64,000 nucleotides of DNA from assembly GCF_025195125.1 (NCBI RefSeq), contig NZ_JAMGSL010000006.1, forward strand, positions 45,815-109,814, in the 5' to 3' direction. The position numbers and the translations under genes are program-made. Under the pieces are notes generated by a model. It was given only the letters and a program-made list of their open reading frames with translations, ran no database searches and had not been told where the DNA came from. Source of the stretch: Streptomyces sp. Je 1-79. Lineage in GTDB: Bacteria > Actinomycetota > Actinomycetes > Streptomycetales > Streptomycetaceae. Every line of letters begins with the position of its first letter. Positions within the stretch are counted from its first letter, which is position 1. This document shows positions 47,845 to 56,657 of this stretch, piece after piece.

Positions 47845-49088
47845 TGGGCATACGGGGGGACGTACGGGGGTGGTGGGAGCGGGCGCGGGAGTTCGGGGCC
47901 TCCCGTCCGCAGGCCGTCGACGTCGGGATCGCCCTGCTCGTCCAGGCGGCCATGACGATGCCGTTCGTGGTGCCCCGCCCGCCCGAGCTGGAGCCGGCGA
48001 CCTGGCCGGCGTACGGGCTGACCACGCTCACCGTGCTGCCGCTGGTCTGGCGGCGGCGCGCGCCCTTCGCCGTGCTGCTCGCGGTGGTGGCGGCCAGTGC
48101 GCTGTACCGGCTGGCCGTGGAGGGGCCGGGCCAGCCCCTGCCGTACACCGGGCTCGTCGTGGTCTACACGATCGCCGCGATCGCGCCGCCGTGGCAGCGG
48201 ATCGCGACGCTGCCGCTGCTCGTGGTGGCGGTGCCGGTGTCGGTGTGGCTCAACACCCGCTCGCTCCGTGAACTGACCTTCTCCCTCTTCGTGTTCGCGG
48301 CGGCGTACGTCTTCGGGCGGCTGACCGACGCCCGGCAGCGGGCCCACCGCGTCGAGGCCGAGCAGGCCGCGGCGCGTGAGCGGGCCCGGATCGCCCGGGA
48401 GATGCACGACATCCTCTCCCATGCGGTGAGCCTGATGATCGTGCAGGCGGAGGCCGGTCCGGTGGCGGTGCGGGCGGCTCCGGAGCGGGCGGAGGCCGCG
48501 TTCGACGCGATCTCCGCGACCGGCCGGGACGCCATGGCGCAGCTGCGCCGGATGCTGGGGGTGCTGCGCGACGGGACGGAGGGCGACGGGACGGGGGGCG
48601 ACGCGCCCCGGGAGCCGCAGCCCGATCTCGGCGGGCTGCCGGAGCTGGTGGAGCGGGTCCGGGCCAGTGGCCTCGACGTCTCGTACGCGACGACGGGCGG
48701 GGTGCGGGCCCTGCCCGCGGCCACCGGGGCGACGGTCTTCCGGATCGTCCAGGAGGCGCTGACGAACGTGGTGAAGCACGCGGGGGCGCGTACGGCCTCC
48801 GTGCGACTGGCGTACGGGGACGGGGTGCTGGAGGTGGTGGTGACGGACGACGGGCGAGGGCCACGGCGCGGCACGCGACCGGGGAGCGGCGGGCACGGGC
48901 TCCTCGGGATCCGGGAGCGGGCGGCCGCGCACGGCGGGACGGCGGCGACGGGCCCGGGCCCCGGCGGCCGCGGCTTCGAGGTGCGGGTGGCCCTCCCGGT
49001 GCCCTTACCGGCGGCTTCTCCCGTGCCTTCTCCGGCGTCTTCTCCGGCGTCCTCCCCGGTGTCTTCTCCGGCGGAGGTGGCGCGTTGA
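47844..49088 (+). CDS. NarL-type sensor histidine kinase
   Basis: The 414-residue sensor has about five N-terminal membrane segments (25-155). The HisKA_3 dimerisation helix follows, ARIAREMHDILSHAVSLMIVQAEAG, with phospho-acceptor H188, then an HATPase_c domain (TVFRIVQEALTNVVKHAGA; VVTDDGRGP; GGHGLLGIRERAAAHGG). The C-terminus is a Ser/Pro tail (ASSPASSPVSSPAE) encoded by ~12-bp tandem repeats at about 49014-49078. The start is GTG 47844, sharing one base with the preceding TAG; the stop overlaps the response regulator's TTG by four bases (TTGA). The signal sensed is unknown. Confidence 0.92.
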   Translation: MGIRGDVRGWWERAREFGASRPQAVDVGIALLVQAAMTMPFVVPRPPELEPATWPAYGLTTLTVLPLVWRRRAPFAVLLAVVAASALYRLAVEGPGQPLPYTGLVVVYTIAAIAPPWQRIATLPLLVVAVPVSVWLNTRSLRELTFSLFVFAAAYVFGRLTDARQRAHRVEAEQAAARERARIAREMHDILSHAVSLMIVQAEAGPVAVRAAPERAEAAFDAISATGRDAMAQLRRMLGVLRDGTEGDGTGGDAPREPQPDLGGLPELVERVRASGLDVSYATTGGVRALPAATGATVFRIVQEALTNVVKHAGARTASVRLAYGDGVLEVVVTDDGRGPRRGTRPGSGGHGLLGIRERAAAHGGTAATGPGPGGRGFEVRVALPVPLPAASPVPSPASSPASSPVSSPAEVAR

Positions 49089-49756
49089 CGATCCGAGTGG
49101 TGGTGGCCGACGACCAGGAGCTGGTCCGCAGCGGTTTCGCGATGATTCTCGACGTCCAGCCGGACATCGAGGTCGTGGCGGAGGCCGGTGACGGCGCGGC
49201 GGCGGTGGAGGCGGTGCGCCGCCACTCCCCCGAGGTGGCCCTGCTGGACATCCGGATGCCGCGGATGGACGGCATCGAGGCCTGCCGGGCGATCAGCGCG
49301 GAGAGCGGCTGCCGGAGCGTGATGCTGACGACCTTCGACTCCGACGCGTACGTCTACGAGGCGCTGCACGCGGGGGCGAGCGGCTTCCTGCTGAAGGACG
49401 TGCGCCGGGACGATCTGGTGCACGCGGTACGGGTGGTGGCGCGGGGCGACTCGCTGCTCGCCCCGTCGGTGGCGCGGCGGCTGGTCGAGGAGTACACCCG
49501 GCCGACCCCCCGCGCGCCCCTGCCCGACGCGCGGCTCGACGCGCTGACGGCCCGCGAGCGGGAGACGCTGCTGCTCCTCGCGCGAGGCATGTCGAACGCG
49601 GAGATCGCGGCGGAGCTGGTCGTCAGCGACCACACGGTGAAGACGCACGTGGGGAACGTGCTCGCGAAGCTGGGGCTGCGCGACCGGATCCAGGCGGTGA
49701 TCTGCGCGTACGAGACCGGTCTGGTCACGGCCGGTTCTCCCCCGCCCGGGGGATGA
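49085..49756 (+). CDS. NarL/FixJ family response regulator
   Basis: The 223-residue regulator has a receiver domain (1-120) with phospho-acceptor D55 in VALLDIRMPRMDG and the acidic pair D9-D10. A LuxR-type DNA-binding domain (about 155-215) follows: LTARERETLLLLARGMSNAEIAAELVVSDHTVKTHVGNVLAKL. It starts at TTG 49085, overlapping the kinase stop, so the pair is co-translated. Its targets may include the hydrolase gene downstream. Confidence 0.94.
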   Translation: MTIRVVVADDQELVRSGFAMILDVQPDIEVVAEAGDGAAAVEAVRRHSPEVALLDIRMPRMDGIEACRAISAESGCRSVMLTTFDSDAYVYEALHAGASGFLLKDVRRDDLVHAVRVVARGDSLLAPSVARRLVEEYTRPTPRAPLPDARLDALTARERETLLLLARGMSNAEIAAELVVSDHTVKTHVGNVLAKLGLRDRIQAVICAYETGLVTAGSPPPGG

Positions 49757-49858
49757 ACGGGGCGGGGGAAGATCCCCCGCTCCGGCGATCCGGTGATCGC
49801 CGCAGGTCAGCAGGATGGGAACCGTCGAGAACAACGGCTCACACCCACGGAGTTGACC

Positions 49859-51025
49859 ATGAAGAGCACCACGCGCACGCTGTTGGCCGCCGCCCTCGTC
49901 CTGGGGGTCGCGGCGGGCCCGGCGGTTCTCCCGGCCGCCGCCACGGGCGCGCCGGCCGCCGTCTCCGTACGGACCGCGGACCCGCTCGAAGCGGCGATCG
50001 CCGGACTCCCCTCGAAGGACGCGACGGCCGCGCTGGTACGGGTCGGGGGCAGCGAGGGCGTCTGGCGCGGCACCTCGGGCGTGCACGACCTGGAGACGAT
50101 GCGGCCCGCGGATCCGGACGCCCGGTTCCGCACGGGTTCGGTGACCAAGGTCTTCACGGCGGCGGTCGTCCTCCAGCTGGCCGCCGAGGGGCGGGTCGAC
50201 CTGGACCGGCCGGCCCGCTCGTACCTGCCCGAGCTGATCCCGGGCCGGTACGGGAAGGTGACGGTCCGGCAGCTGCTGAACCACACCCACGGGATCCCGG
50301 CGCCCGACTTCGCCGGTTCGACGGTCGAGGAGTGGTACGCGAACCGCTTCGAGATCCACGACCCGCGCGCGATGGTCCGCTCGGCGACGGCGAAGCGGCC
50401 CGAGTTCGCCCCGGGCGAGCAGCAGCACTACCTCAACATCGGATACACGATCGCCGGACTGCTCGTCGAGAGGGTCACCGGCGACACGTACGAGCGCCAG
50501 GTCGCCGCGCGGATCATCCGGCCGCTCGGGCTGAGCGGCACGTACCTTCCCGGGACCGACCCGCGCATCAGGGGCCCGCACAACCACGGCTACCAGACGA
50601 TGCGGCTGGCGGACGGGACGACCGGGCTGCGTGACGTGTCGGTGTGGGGCACGACGGACGGCTGGGCGGCGGGCGACCTCGTCTCGACCACGGCGGATCT
50701 GGAGCGCTTCACGAAGGCGCTGTTCCGGGGGCGGGTCGTGCGCGGCCCGCTCCTGGAGGAGATGTTCACGCTGCCGGAGGTGCCGGACTTCAGGAGCGGT
50801 GAGCCCGCCGCGTACTCCGTCGGGCTCTCGATGAAGAAGCTCGGCGGGCGGGAGGTGTGGGGCAAGACGGGAGGCCGGTGGGGCTACAACGCGGCGATCG
50901 CCTCGACCCGCCGCGGCGAGCGCACCCTGGTCTACAGCGTCAACGCGACGGAGGCGAAGGGCCAGGACATGAACAGGGTCGCCCTGGCCCTGATGGTGGC
51001 GGCCTACGGCGCGCCGACGGCCTGA
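49859..51025 (+). CDS. Secreted serine hydrolase, beta-lactamase/DD-peptidase fold
   Basis: The 388-residue protein has a signal peptide (MKSTTRTLLAAALVLGVAAGPAVLPAAA) and the penicillin-recognising fold. The nucleophile motif is S94-V-T-K97, the second motif is YLN (191-193), and the third is K-T-G in WGKTGGRWGY. It fits class C-like D-alanyl-D-alanine carboxypeptidases or esterases rather than a resistance beta-lactamase. CGGAG lies eight bases upstream of ATG 49859. The 3' end overlaps the opposing membrane-protein gene by 22 bases. Confidence 0.88.
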   Translation: MKSTTRTLLAAALVLGVAAGPAVLPAAATGAPAAVSVRTADPLEAAIAGLPSKDATAALVRVGGSEGVWRGTSGVHDLETMRPADPDARFRTGSVTKVFTAAVVLQLAAEGRVDLDRPARSYLPELIPGRYGKVTVRQLLNHTHGIPAPDFAGSTVEEWYANRFEIHDPRAMVRSATAKRPEFAPGEQQHYLNIGYTIAGLLVERVTGDTYERQVAARIIRPLGLSGTYLPGTDPRIRGPHNHGYQTMRLADGTTGLRDVSVWGTTDGWAAGDLVSTTADLERFTKALFRGRVVRGPLLEEMFTLPEVPDFRSGEPAAYSVGLSMKKLGGREVWGKTGGRWGYNAAIASTRRGERTLVYSVNATEAKGQDMNRVALALMVAAYGAPTA

Positions 51026-51549
51026 GGCGCCTCGGCCACCGCCCGCACCGCTTCGAGGCGCTTGATCATCCGCCGTACGACGAGCAGCGGGATCACGCCG
51101 AAGACGCCGAACGACATGTCGATGACCGACCACCAGAAGGGGATGCCCCGGACGGGGCCGCAGATCAGGGCGAGCGGGATGATCCCGGCGCAGGCGATCA
51201 TCCCGAACTCGATCACCCAGATGTTCCGTACCGGGTCGCGGTAGGGCCCGTAGAACGCGACGGCGATGACGAGGTGGGCGAAGGCCAGCCAGTCGGTGCC
51301 GTACAGCAGGAAGGGGTACTGGGAGTCGGCGGCGTCGAGCCCCTCCCGTACCCGGTGGACCCACTCCAGGAGCCCGGGGAAGAGCTCTGCGACCGGGGCC
51401 GCCCAGGACGTCAACGCGTCCTCGGTCAGCCGGAGTTCGGTGACGAGTGGGAAGGCGGTGAGCCCGCTCAGCACCAGACAGACGATGAAGACGACCAGCC
51501 ACACACGGATACGCCTGAGAAGGGCTCTCGGCCCCTTCGTCTCGCTCAT
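51004..51549 (-). CDS. Hypothetical membrane protein, about four helices
   Basis: The 181-residue protein has a basic N-terminus (KGPRALLRRIR) and four hydrophobic segments at about 15-37, 80-100, 108-130 and 135-158. I do not recognise a domain with certainty. The motif FLLYGTDWLAFAHLVIAVAFYGPYRDPVRNIWVIEFG is notable. Its end overlaps the hydrolase gene on the other strand by 22 bases. Function unknown. Confidence 0.8.
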   Translation of the reverse strand: MSETKGPRALLRRIRVWLVVFIVCLVLSGLTAFPLVTELRLTEDALTSWAAPVAELFPGLLEWVHRVREGLDAADSQYPFLLYGTDWLAFAHLVIAVAFYGPYRDPVRNIWVIEFGMIACAGIIPLALICGPVRGIPFWWSVIDMSFGVFGVIPLLVVRRMIKRLEAVRAVAEAPQAVGAP

Positions 51550-51586
51550 GACAGCACCCTACGCCCGTCATGAACGCGTTCAAAAA

Positions 51587-51620
51587 CGGGGGTGGCCCGC
51601 GAACCGCGAGGTCACCCCCG
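51587..51620 (-). terminator. Intrinsic terminator with T-run after the orphan binding-protein gene
   Basis: CGGGGGTG (51587-51594) pairs with CACCCCCG (51613-51620), and on the minus strand the stem is followed by GTTTTTG. This is the classical intrinsic form, and it lies six bases past the stop of the gene ending at 51626. Confidence 0.85.
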
Positions 51621-51625
51621 GGGTC

Positions 51626-52789
51626 TCAGAGGCCGACGATCGAGTTCCACCTCTTCGCGAACTCCGTCCGCTCGCGCGAGGTGATGTCCCGGGCGATCGC
51701 GAGCCGCCCCCGCATCTCGTCGTCGGGGAAGATCAGCGGGTCCTCGGCGAGGGCCGCCAGCTCCTCGTCGCCGGAGTCGGCGAGCACGTCACGGGCGGCG
51801 GGGACCGGGCAGACGTAGTTGACCCAGGCGGCGAGCTCGGCGGCGACCTCGGGCTGGTAGTAGTGGTCGATCAGCCTCTCGGCGTTTGTCTTGTGCTGCG
51901 CGAGGTTGGGGATCATCAGCGACTCGGCCCACAACTCGGCGCCCTCCTCGGGGACGACGAACTCGATGTCGGGGTTGTCGGACTGGAGCTGGATGACGTC
52001 GCCGGAGTACGCCTGGCAGGCCAGTACGTCGCCGGTCGACAGGTCCTTGATGTAGTCGTTGCCGGTGAAGCGCCGGATGTGCCGCTGGGCGACGAGCTCC
52101 TCGATGTGCTCGCACACGGCGTGGAAGTCGTCGGCGGTCCACCGCGTCACGTCGACCCCGTTGCCCTGCATGAGCAGCGCGAAGGACTCGTCGAGCCCGG
52201 ACAGCAGGGTGACCTTTCCGCGCAGGTCGGCGTCCCACAGCTCCTTGACCGACCGGATCTCCCGGCCGAGCTTCCTGCGGTTGTACGCGATGCCGGTGAT
52301 CCCCGACTGCCAGGGGACCGTGTGCAGCCGGCCCTCGTCGAAGCCGGGCGAGCGCAGCTGCGGGTCCAGGTACCGGGTGACGTTCGGCTGGGCGGCCCGG
52401 TCCATCTCCTGCACCCAGCCGAGCCGTACGAACCGGGCGGCCATCCAGTCGCTGACGACGATGAGGTCCCGGCCGGTCTCCTGGTGGTTCATCAGCGACG
52501 GGCTGATCTTGCCGAAGAACTCGTCGTTGTCGTTGATCTCCTCGGTGTAGCGGACGGAGATCCCGGTGCGCGCGGAGAAGGCGTCCAGCGTGGGCCGCTT
52601 CGTGGTGTCGTCGTCATCGGTGTCGATGTAGAGCGGCCAGTTGGCGAAGTCGAGCGTACGGTCCCGTGCGGACAGGTCCCGGCCGGCCCGCTCCCCCGGC
52701 TCGACGTAGGCGGCCGGCACCCCGCACCCGGCGAGCACCGCCCCGGCCCCGACGCCCCCCATGCCGCGCAGCAGGGACCGGCGGGACAT
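51626..52789 (-). CDS. Orphan polyamine-binding lipoprotein (PotD family)
   Basis: The 387-residue protein starts MSRRSLLRGMGGVGAGAVLAGC, a twin-arginine lipoprotein signal with Cys22. The mature part parallels the PotD at 41025-42275: FANWPLYIDTDDDDTTKRPTLDAFSARTGISVRYTEEINDNDEFF, then GRDLIVVSDWMAARFVRLGW and RHIRRFTGNDYIKDLSTGDVLACQAYSGDVIQLQ. GAGGA five bases before ATG 52787-52789 sets the start; a second ATG eight codons earlier has no ribosome site. No permease or ATPase gene is next to it and terminators lie on both sides. It may use the PotABC transporter encoded at 38-41 kb. Confidence 0.9.
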   Translation of the reverse strand: MSRRSLLRGMGGVGAGAVLAGCGVPAAYVEPGERAGRDLSARDRTLDFANWPLYIDTDDDDTTKRPTLDAFSARTGISVRYTEEINDNDEFFGKISPSLMNHQETGRDLIVVSDWMAARFVRLGWVQEMDRAAQPNVTRYLDPQLRSPGFDEGRLHTVPWQSGITGIAYNRRKLGREIRSVKELWDADLRGKVTLLSGLDESFALLMQGNGVDVTRWTADDFHAVCEHIEELVAQRHIRRFTGNDYIKDLSTGDVLACQAYSGDVIQLQSDNPDIEFVVPEEGAELWAESLMIPNLAQHKTNAERLIDHYYQPEVAAELAAWVNYVCPVPAARDVLADSGDEELAALAEDPLIFPDDEMRGRLAIARDITSRERTEFAKRWNSIVGL

Positions 52790-52872
52790 GTTCTTCCTCG
52801 CTGTCGCTCTCATCCGAGCAGCATCGCGGGCGCCTCCCGGCGGGGCAATGGACGGTCCGTCGACGGAACGAC

Positions 52873-52913
52873 CGCGGCCCCGACACCCTGTCGATCAGGG
52901 TGCCGGGGCCGCG
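52873..52913 (-). terminator. Terminator after the second dehydrogenase gene
   Basis: An 18-base arm (52873-52890) pairs with 52896-52913 with one mismatch and the loop TCGAT. It separates the dehydrogenase gene from the downstream binding-protein gene on the same strand. Confidence 0.85.
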
Positions 52914-52929
52914 TGCCGGAAACCGGCGA

Positions 52930-54366
52930 CTAGCCCAGGGACGTCATCACGTGCTTGATGCGCGTGTAGTCCTCGAAGCCGTACGCCGAAAGGTCCTTGC
53001 CGTAGCCGGACTTCTTGTAGCCGCCGTGCGGCATCTCCGCGACGAGCGGGATGTGGGTGTTGATCCACACGCAGCCGAAGTCCAGCGCGCGCGACATCCG
53101 CATCGCGCGGGCGTGGTCCTTGGTCCAGACCGAGGACGCCAGGGCGAACTCGACGCCGTTGGCGTACGCCAGGGCCTGCTCCTCGTCACGGAACGACTGC
53201 ACCGTGATGACCGGGCCGAAGACCTCGTTCTGGACGATCTCGTCGTCCTGCTTGAGGCCGGAGACGACGGTCGGGGCGTAGAAGTAGCCCTTCTCGCCGA
53301 CCTGGTGGCCACCGGCCTCGACCTTGGCGTGGGCCGGGAGACGGTCGATGAAGCCGGAGACCTGCTTCAGCTGGTTGGCGTTGTTCAGCGGGCCGTAGAG
53401 CACGTCCTCGTCGTCCGGCTGACCGGTCTTCGTGTCGGCGGCGGCCTTGGCCAGCTGCGTCACGAACTCGTCGTGGATGGACTCGTGCACGAGGACACGG
53501 GTCGCGGCCGTACAGTCCTGGCCGGCGTTGAAGAAGCCCGCCACCGAGATGTCCTCGACGGCCTTGGCGATGTCGGTGTCCTCGAAGACCACGACCGGGG
53601 CCTTGCCGCCCAGCTCCAGGTGGACGCGCTTGACGTCCTTGGAGGCCGACTCGGCGACCTGCATGCCGGCGCGTACCGAACCGGTGATGGAGGCCATCGC
53701 CGGGGTCGGGTGCTCGACCATCGCCCGGCCGGTCTCGCGGTCGCCGCAGATGACGTTGAAGACGCCCTTGGGCACGATCTGGCCGATGATCTCGGCGATC
53801 AGGACCGTCGACGCGGGGGTCGTGTCGGACGGCTTGAGGACGACCGTGTTGCCCGCGGCGAGCGCCGGGGCGAACTTCCACACGGCCATCATCATCGGGT
53901 AGTTCCACGGCGCGACCTGGGCGCAGACGCCGATGGGCTCGCGGCGGACGATGGAGGTCAGGCCCTCCATGTACTCGCCGGCCGAGCGGCCCTCGAGCAT
54001 CCGGGCGGCACCCGCGAAGAAGCGGATCTGGTCCACCATGGGGGGAATCTCTTCGCTCGCCGTGAGGGCGAACGGCTTGCCGGTGTTCTCGACCTCGGCG
54101 GCGATCAGGTCCTCGGCGCGCTCCTCGAAGGCGTCCGCGATCTTCAGCAGGACCTTCTGGCGCTCGGCGGGCGTGGTGTCACGCCAGGCCGGGAACGCGG
54201 CCGCGGCCGCGTCCATGGCGGCGTCGACGTCCGCCTGCCCGGAGAGCGGAGACGTGGCGAAGACCTCGCCCGTGGCCGGGTTGACCACATCGATGGTCCG
54301 TCCGTCGGCGGCGTCCCGGAACTCCCCGTTGATGTAGTTACGCAGCCGGCGCAGCTCGGTGGTCAC
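52930..54366 (-). CDS. Gamma-aminobutyraldehyde dehydrogenase-type aldehyde dehydrogenase
   Basis: The 478-residue enzyme has APWNYPMMMAVWKFAPALAAGNTVVLKPSDTTP, SITGSVRAGMQVA, HLELGGKAPVVVF and catalytic Cys285 in NAGQDCTAATRVLV, the form seen in aminobutyraldehyde dehydrogenases. GTG 54364-54366 is the start, with GGAGGGG seven bases upstream; the frame is open further but lacks similarity. It is divergent from the Lrp-type regulator gene, which probably controls it, and it could use the aldehyde produced by the aminotransferase at 55049. Confidence 0.9.
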   Translation of the reverse strand: MTTELRRLRNYINGEFRDAADGRTIDVVNPATGEVFATSPLSGQADVDAAMDAAAAAFPAWRDTTPAERQKVLLKIADAFEERAEDLIAAEVENTGKPFALTASEEIPPMVDQIRFFAGAARMLEGRSAGEYMEGLTSIVRREPIGVCAQVAPWNYPMMMAVWKFAPALAAGNTVVLKPSDTTPASTVLIAEIIGQIVPKGVFNVICGDRETGRAMVEHPTPAMASITGSVRAGMQVAESASKDVKRVHLELGGKAPVVVFEDTDIAKAVEDISVAGFFNAGQDCTAATRVLVHESIHDEFVTQLAKAAADTKTGQPDDEDVLYGPLNNANQLKQVSGFIDRLPAHAKVEAGGHQVGEKGYFYAPTVVSGLKQDDEIVQNEVFGPVITVQSFRDEEQALAYANGVEFALASSVWTKDHARAMRMSRALDFGCVWINTHIPLVAEMPHGGYKKSGYGKDLSAYGFEDYTRIKHVMTSLG

Positions 54367-54557
54367 TTTGCCACCCCTCCTGTCACGTTCTTGGTCGCAC
54401 TTCGTCGTGCGGCGTCCCGTTTGCTGAGACACCTCAGCCTAATCGCTTCCCTGACGCTTTCGACAGGCCCGACATCCGCCAACTTCGGATTCAGTGCGTT
54501 CTGGAACCTCAAACAACGAATTTCATCGCTCCGGGCTTGCCAGACCGACGAGTCTCG

Positions 54558-55064
54558 GTGCAGAGTGAATCCGTGGTCAGTCAAAGCGCGAACTCCAGAA
54601 CCGGTTCCGGTTCGTCCCCGACGATCGATGCCGTCTCCCTGGCGATCATCGAGCAGCTCCAGGAGGACGGTCGCCGTCCGTACGCCGCCATCGGCAAGGC
54701 CGTGGGCCTGTCCGAGGCCGCCGTCCGCCAGCGCGTCCAGAAGCTGCTCGACCAGGGCGTCATGCAGATCGTCGCCGTCACCGACCCGCTCACCGTGGGG
54801 CTCCGGCGACAGGCGATGGTCGGCATCAACGTCGAGGGTGACCTCGATCCGGTCGCGGAGGCGCTGACTGCCATGTCCGAATGCGAGTACGTGGTGATGA
54901 CCGCGGGCTCGTTCGACCTGATGGTGGAGGTCGTCTGCGAGGATGACGACCATCTGCTGGATGTGATCAACAAGCGCATCCGAACCCTCCCCGGCGTGCG
55001 CTCCACGGAGAGCTTCGTCTACCTCAAGCTCAAGAAGCAGACCTATATGTGGGGAACTCGATAA
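54558..55064 (+). CDS. Lrp/AsnC family transcriptional regulator
   Basis: The 168-residue protein has an N-terminal winged helix (about 22-70, DAVSLAIIEQLQEDGRRPYAAIGKAVGLSEAAVRQRVQKLLDQGVMQIVAV). A RAM effector-binding domain follows (MVGINVEGDLDPVAEALTAMSECEYVVMTAGSFDLMVEVVCED). The start is uncertain: GTG 54558 fits best with what I remember of homologues, but GTG 54573 and TTG 54537 are in frame. It lies divergently from an aldehyde dehydrogenase and overlaps the aminotransferase by 16 bases, so it is probably the local regulator of polyamine/amine use. Confidence 0.9.
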   Translation: MQSESVVSQSANSRTGSGSSPTIDAVSLAIIEQLQEDGRRPYAAIGKAVGLSEAAVRQRVQKLLDQGVMQIVAVTDPLTVGLRRQAMVGINVEGDLDPVAEALTAMSECEYVVMTAGSFDLMVEVVCEDDDHLLDVINKRIRTLPGVRSTESFVYLKLKKQTYMWGTR

Positions 55065-56428
55065 TCGTGACCCAGGACCTGTCCAAGACCGCGTACGACC
55101 ACCTGTGGATGCACTTCACCCGCATGTCCTCGTACGAGAACTCCCCCGTCCCCACCATCGTGCGTGGTGAGGGCACCTACATCTTCGACGACAAGGGCAA
55201 GCGCTACCTCGACGGTCTCGCGGGTCTCTTCGTGGTCAACGCCGGACACGGCCGCAAGGAACTGGCCGAGGTCGCGTACAAGCAGGCCCAGGAGCTCGCG
55301 TTCTTCCCCGTGTGGTCGTACGCGCACCCCAAGGCCGTCGAGCTGGCCGAGCGTCTGGCGCACTACGCCCCGGGCGACCTGAACAAGGTCTTCTTCACCA
55401 CCGGCGGCGGCGAGGCCGTCGAGACCGCCTGGAAGCTCGCCAAGCAGTACTTCAAGCTGCAGGGCAAGCACACCAAGTACAAGGTCATCTCGCGTGCGGT
55501 CGCCTACCACGGCACCCCGCAGGGCGCCCTGTCGATCACCGGCCTGCCGGCCCTGAAGGCCCCCTTCGAGCCGCTGGTCCCCGGCGCGCACAAGGTGCCG
55601 AACACCAACATCTACCGCGCGCCGATCCACGGCGACGACCCCGAGGCCTTCGGCCGCTGGGCCGCCGACCAGATCGAGCAGCAGATCCTCTTCGAGGGCC
55701 CCGAGACCGTCGCGGCCGTCTTCCTGGAGCCGGTGCAGAACGCCGGCGGCTGCTTCCCGCCGCCGCCCGGGTACTTCCAGCGGGTCCGCGAGATCTGCGA
55801 CCAGTACGACGTGCTGCTCGTCTCCGACGAGACGATCTGCGCCTTCGGCCGCCTCGGCACGATGTTCGCCTGTGACAAGTTCGGCTACGTGCCGGACATG
55901 ATCACCTGCGCCAAGGGCATGACCTCGGGCTACTCCCCGATCGGCGCCTGCATCGTCTCGGACCGTCTCGCGGAGCCGTTCTACAAGGGCGACAACACCT
56001 TCCTGCACGGCTACACCTTCGGCGGCCACCCGGTGTCGTCGGCGGTCGCCATCGCCAACCTCGACATCTTCGACAAGGAAGGCCTGAACCAGCACGTGCT
56101 GGACCAGGAGGGCAACTTCTTCGACACCCTGAAGAAGCTGCACGACCTCCCGATCGTCGGCGACGTCCGCGGCAACGGCTTCTTCTACGGCATCGAGCTC
56201 GTGAAGGACAAGGTCACCAAGGAGTCCTTCACGGACGAGGAGACCGAGCGCGTGCTCTACGGCTTCCTCTCGAAGGCGCTCTTCGAGAACGGCCTGTACT
56301 GCCGTGCCGACGACCGTGGCGACCCGGTCATCCAGCTGGCCCCGCCGCTCATCGCCGACCAGGGCACCTTCGACGAGATCGAAGGCATCCTGCGCTCGGT
56401 GCTCACCGAGGCGTGGACCAAGCTCTGA
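55049..56428 (+). CDS. Class III aminotransferase, putrescine/diamine-pyruvate type
   Basis: The 459-residue PLP enzyme has FFTTGGGEAVETAWKLAKQYF, VISRAVAYHGTPQGALSITG, LVSDETICAFGRLGTMFA and the PLP lysine K289 in DMITCAKGMTSGYSPIGACI. The start of the fold, RGEGTYIFDDKGKRYLDGLAGLFVVNAGHG, resembles SpuC-like diamine:pyruvate transaminases more than GabT. GTG 55049 overlaps the regulator gene by 16 bases; GTG 55067, with GGGGA upstream, is the alternative. It could make an aminoaldehyde for the dehydrogenase at 52930. Strong hairpins follow the stop. Confidence 0.9.
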   Translation: MGNSIIVTQDLSKTAYDHLWMHFTRMSSYENSPVPTIVRGEGTYIFDDKGKRYLDGLAGLFVVNAGHGRKELAEVAYKQAQELAFFPVWSYAHPKAVELAERLAHYAPGDLNKVFFTTGGGEAVETAWKLAKQYFKLQGKHTKYKVISRAVAYHGTPQGALSITGLPALKAPFEPLVPGAHKVPNTNIYRAPIHGDDPEAFGRWAADQIEQQILFEGPETVAAVFLEPVQNAGGCFPPPPGYFQRVREICDQYDVLLVSDETICAFGRLGTMFACDKFGYVPDMITCAKGMTSGYSPIGACIVSDRLAEPFYKGDNTFLHGYTFGGHPVSSAVAIANLDIFDKEGLNQHVLDQEGNFFDTLKKLHDLPIVGDVRGNGFFYGIELVKDKVTKESFTDEETERVLYGFLSKALFENGLYCRADDRGDPVIQLAPPLIADQGTFDEIEGILRSVLTEAWTKL

Positions 56429-56468
56429 CCCTCCCCGCCGTCCCCGCCCCCCGCGAGGACGCAGGACC

Positions 56469-56538
56469 TCACGCCGCCCTCACGGCGTGACCCCGGCCCG
56501 GGTTGCCGCCATCCGAGTGGATGGCGGCGACCCGGGCC
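56469..56538 (+). terminator. Two tandem terminator hairpins
   Basis: A perfect 8-bp stem (TCACGCCG 56469-56476 with 56483-56490) is followed by a 20-bp stem (56495-56514 with 56519-56538) with one G-T pair and the loop GAGT. Both lie just after the aminotransferase stop. Confidence 0.9.
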
Positions 56539-56603
56539 GTGTGCTGTCCGTACAAACGGATCGGAATCCTTACGGTGCCCAGTGACCGACAGGCCCGTCC
56601 CTT

Positions 56604-56625
56604 CGTTCCCCCGGACGGGGGAACG
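56604..56625. promoter_or_regulatory. 22-bp palindrome upstream of the ABC gene
   Basis: CGTTCCCCCG and CGGGGGAACG form a perfect 10-bp inverted repeat with a 2-base centre, ending 32 bases before the ABC ATPase ATG. The spacing suits an operator more than a hairpin. The regulator is unknown. Confidence 0.45.
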
Positions 56626-56657
56626 CAAGAATCGGATCCGACATCGAGGTGTACGCG

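Noticed and set aside
49859..51025. Beta-lactamase resistance enzyme
   Set aside because: The SxxK, YxN and KTG motifs are shared with DD-peptidases and esterases, and the overall sequence fits those better.
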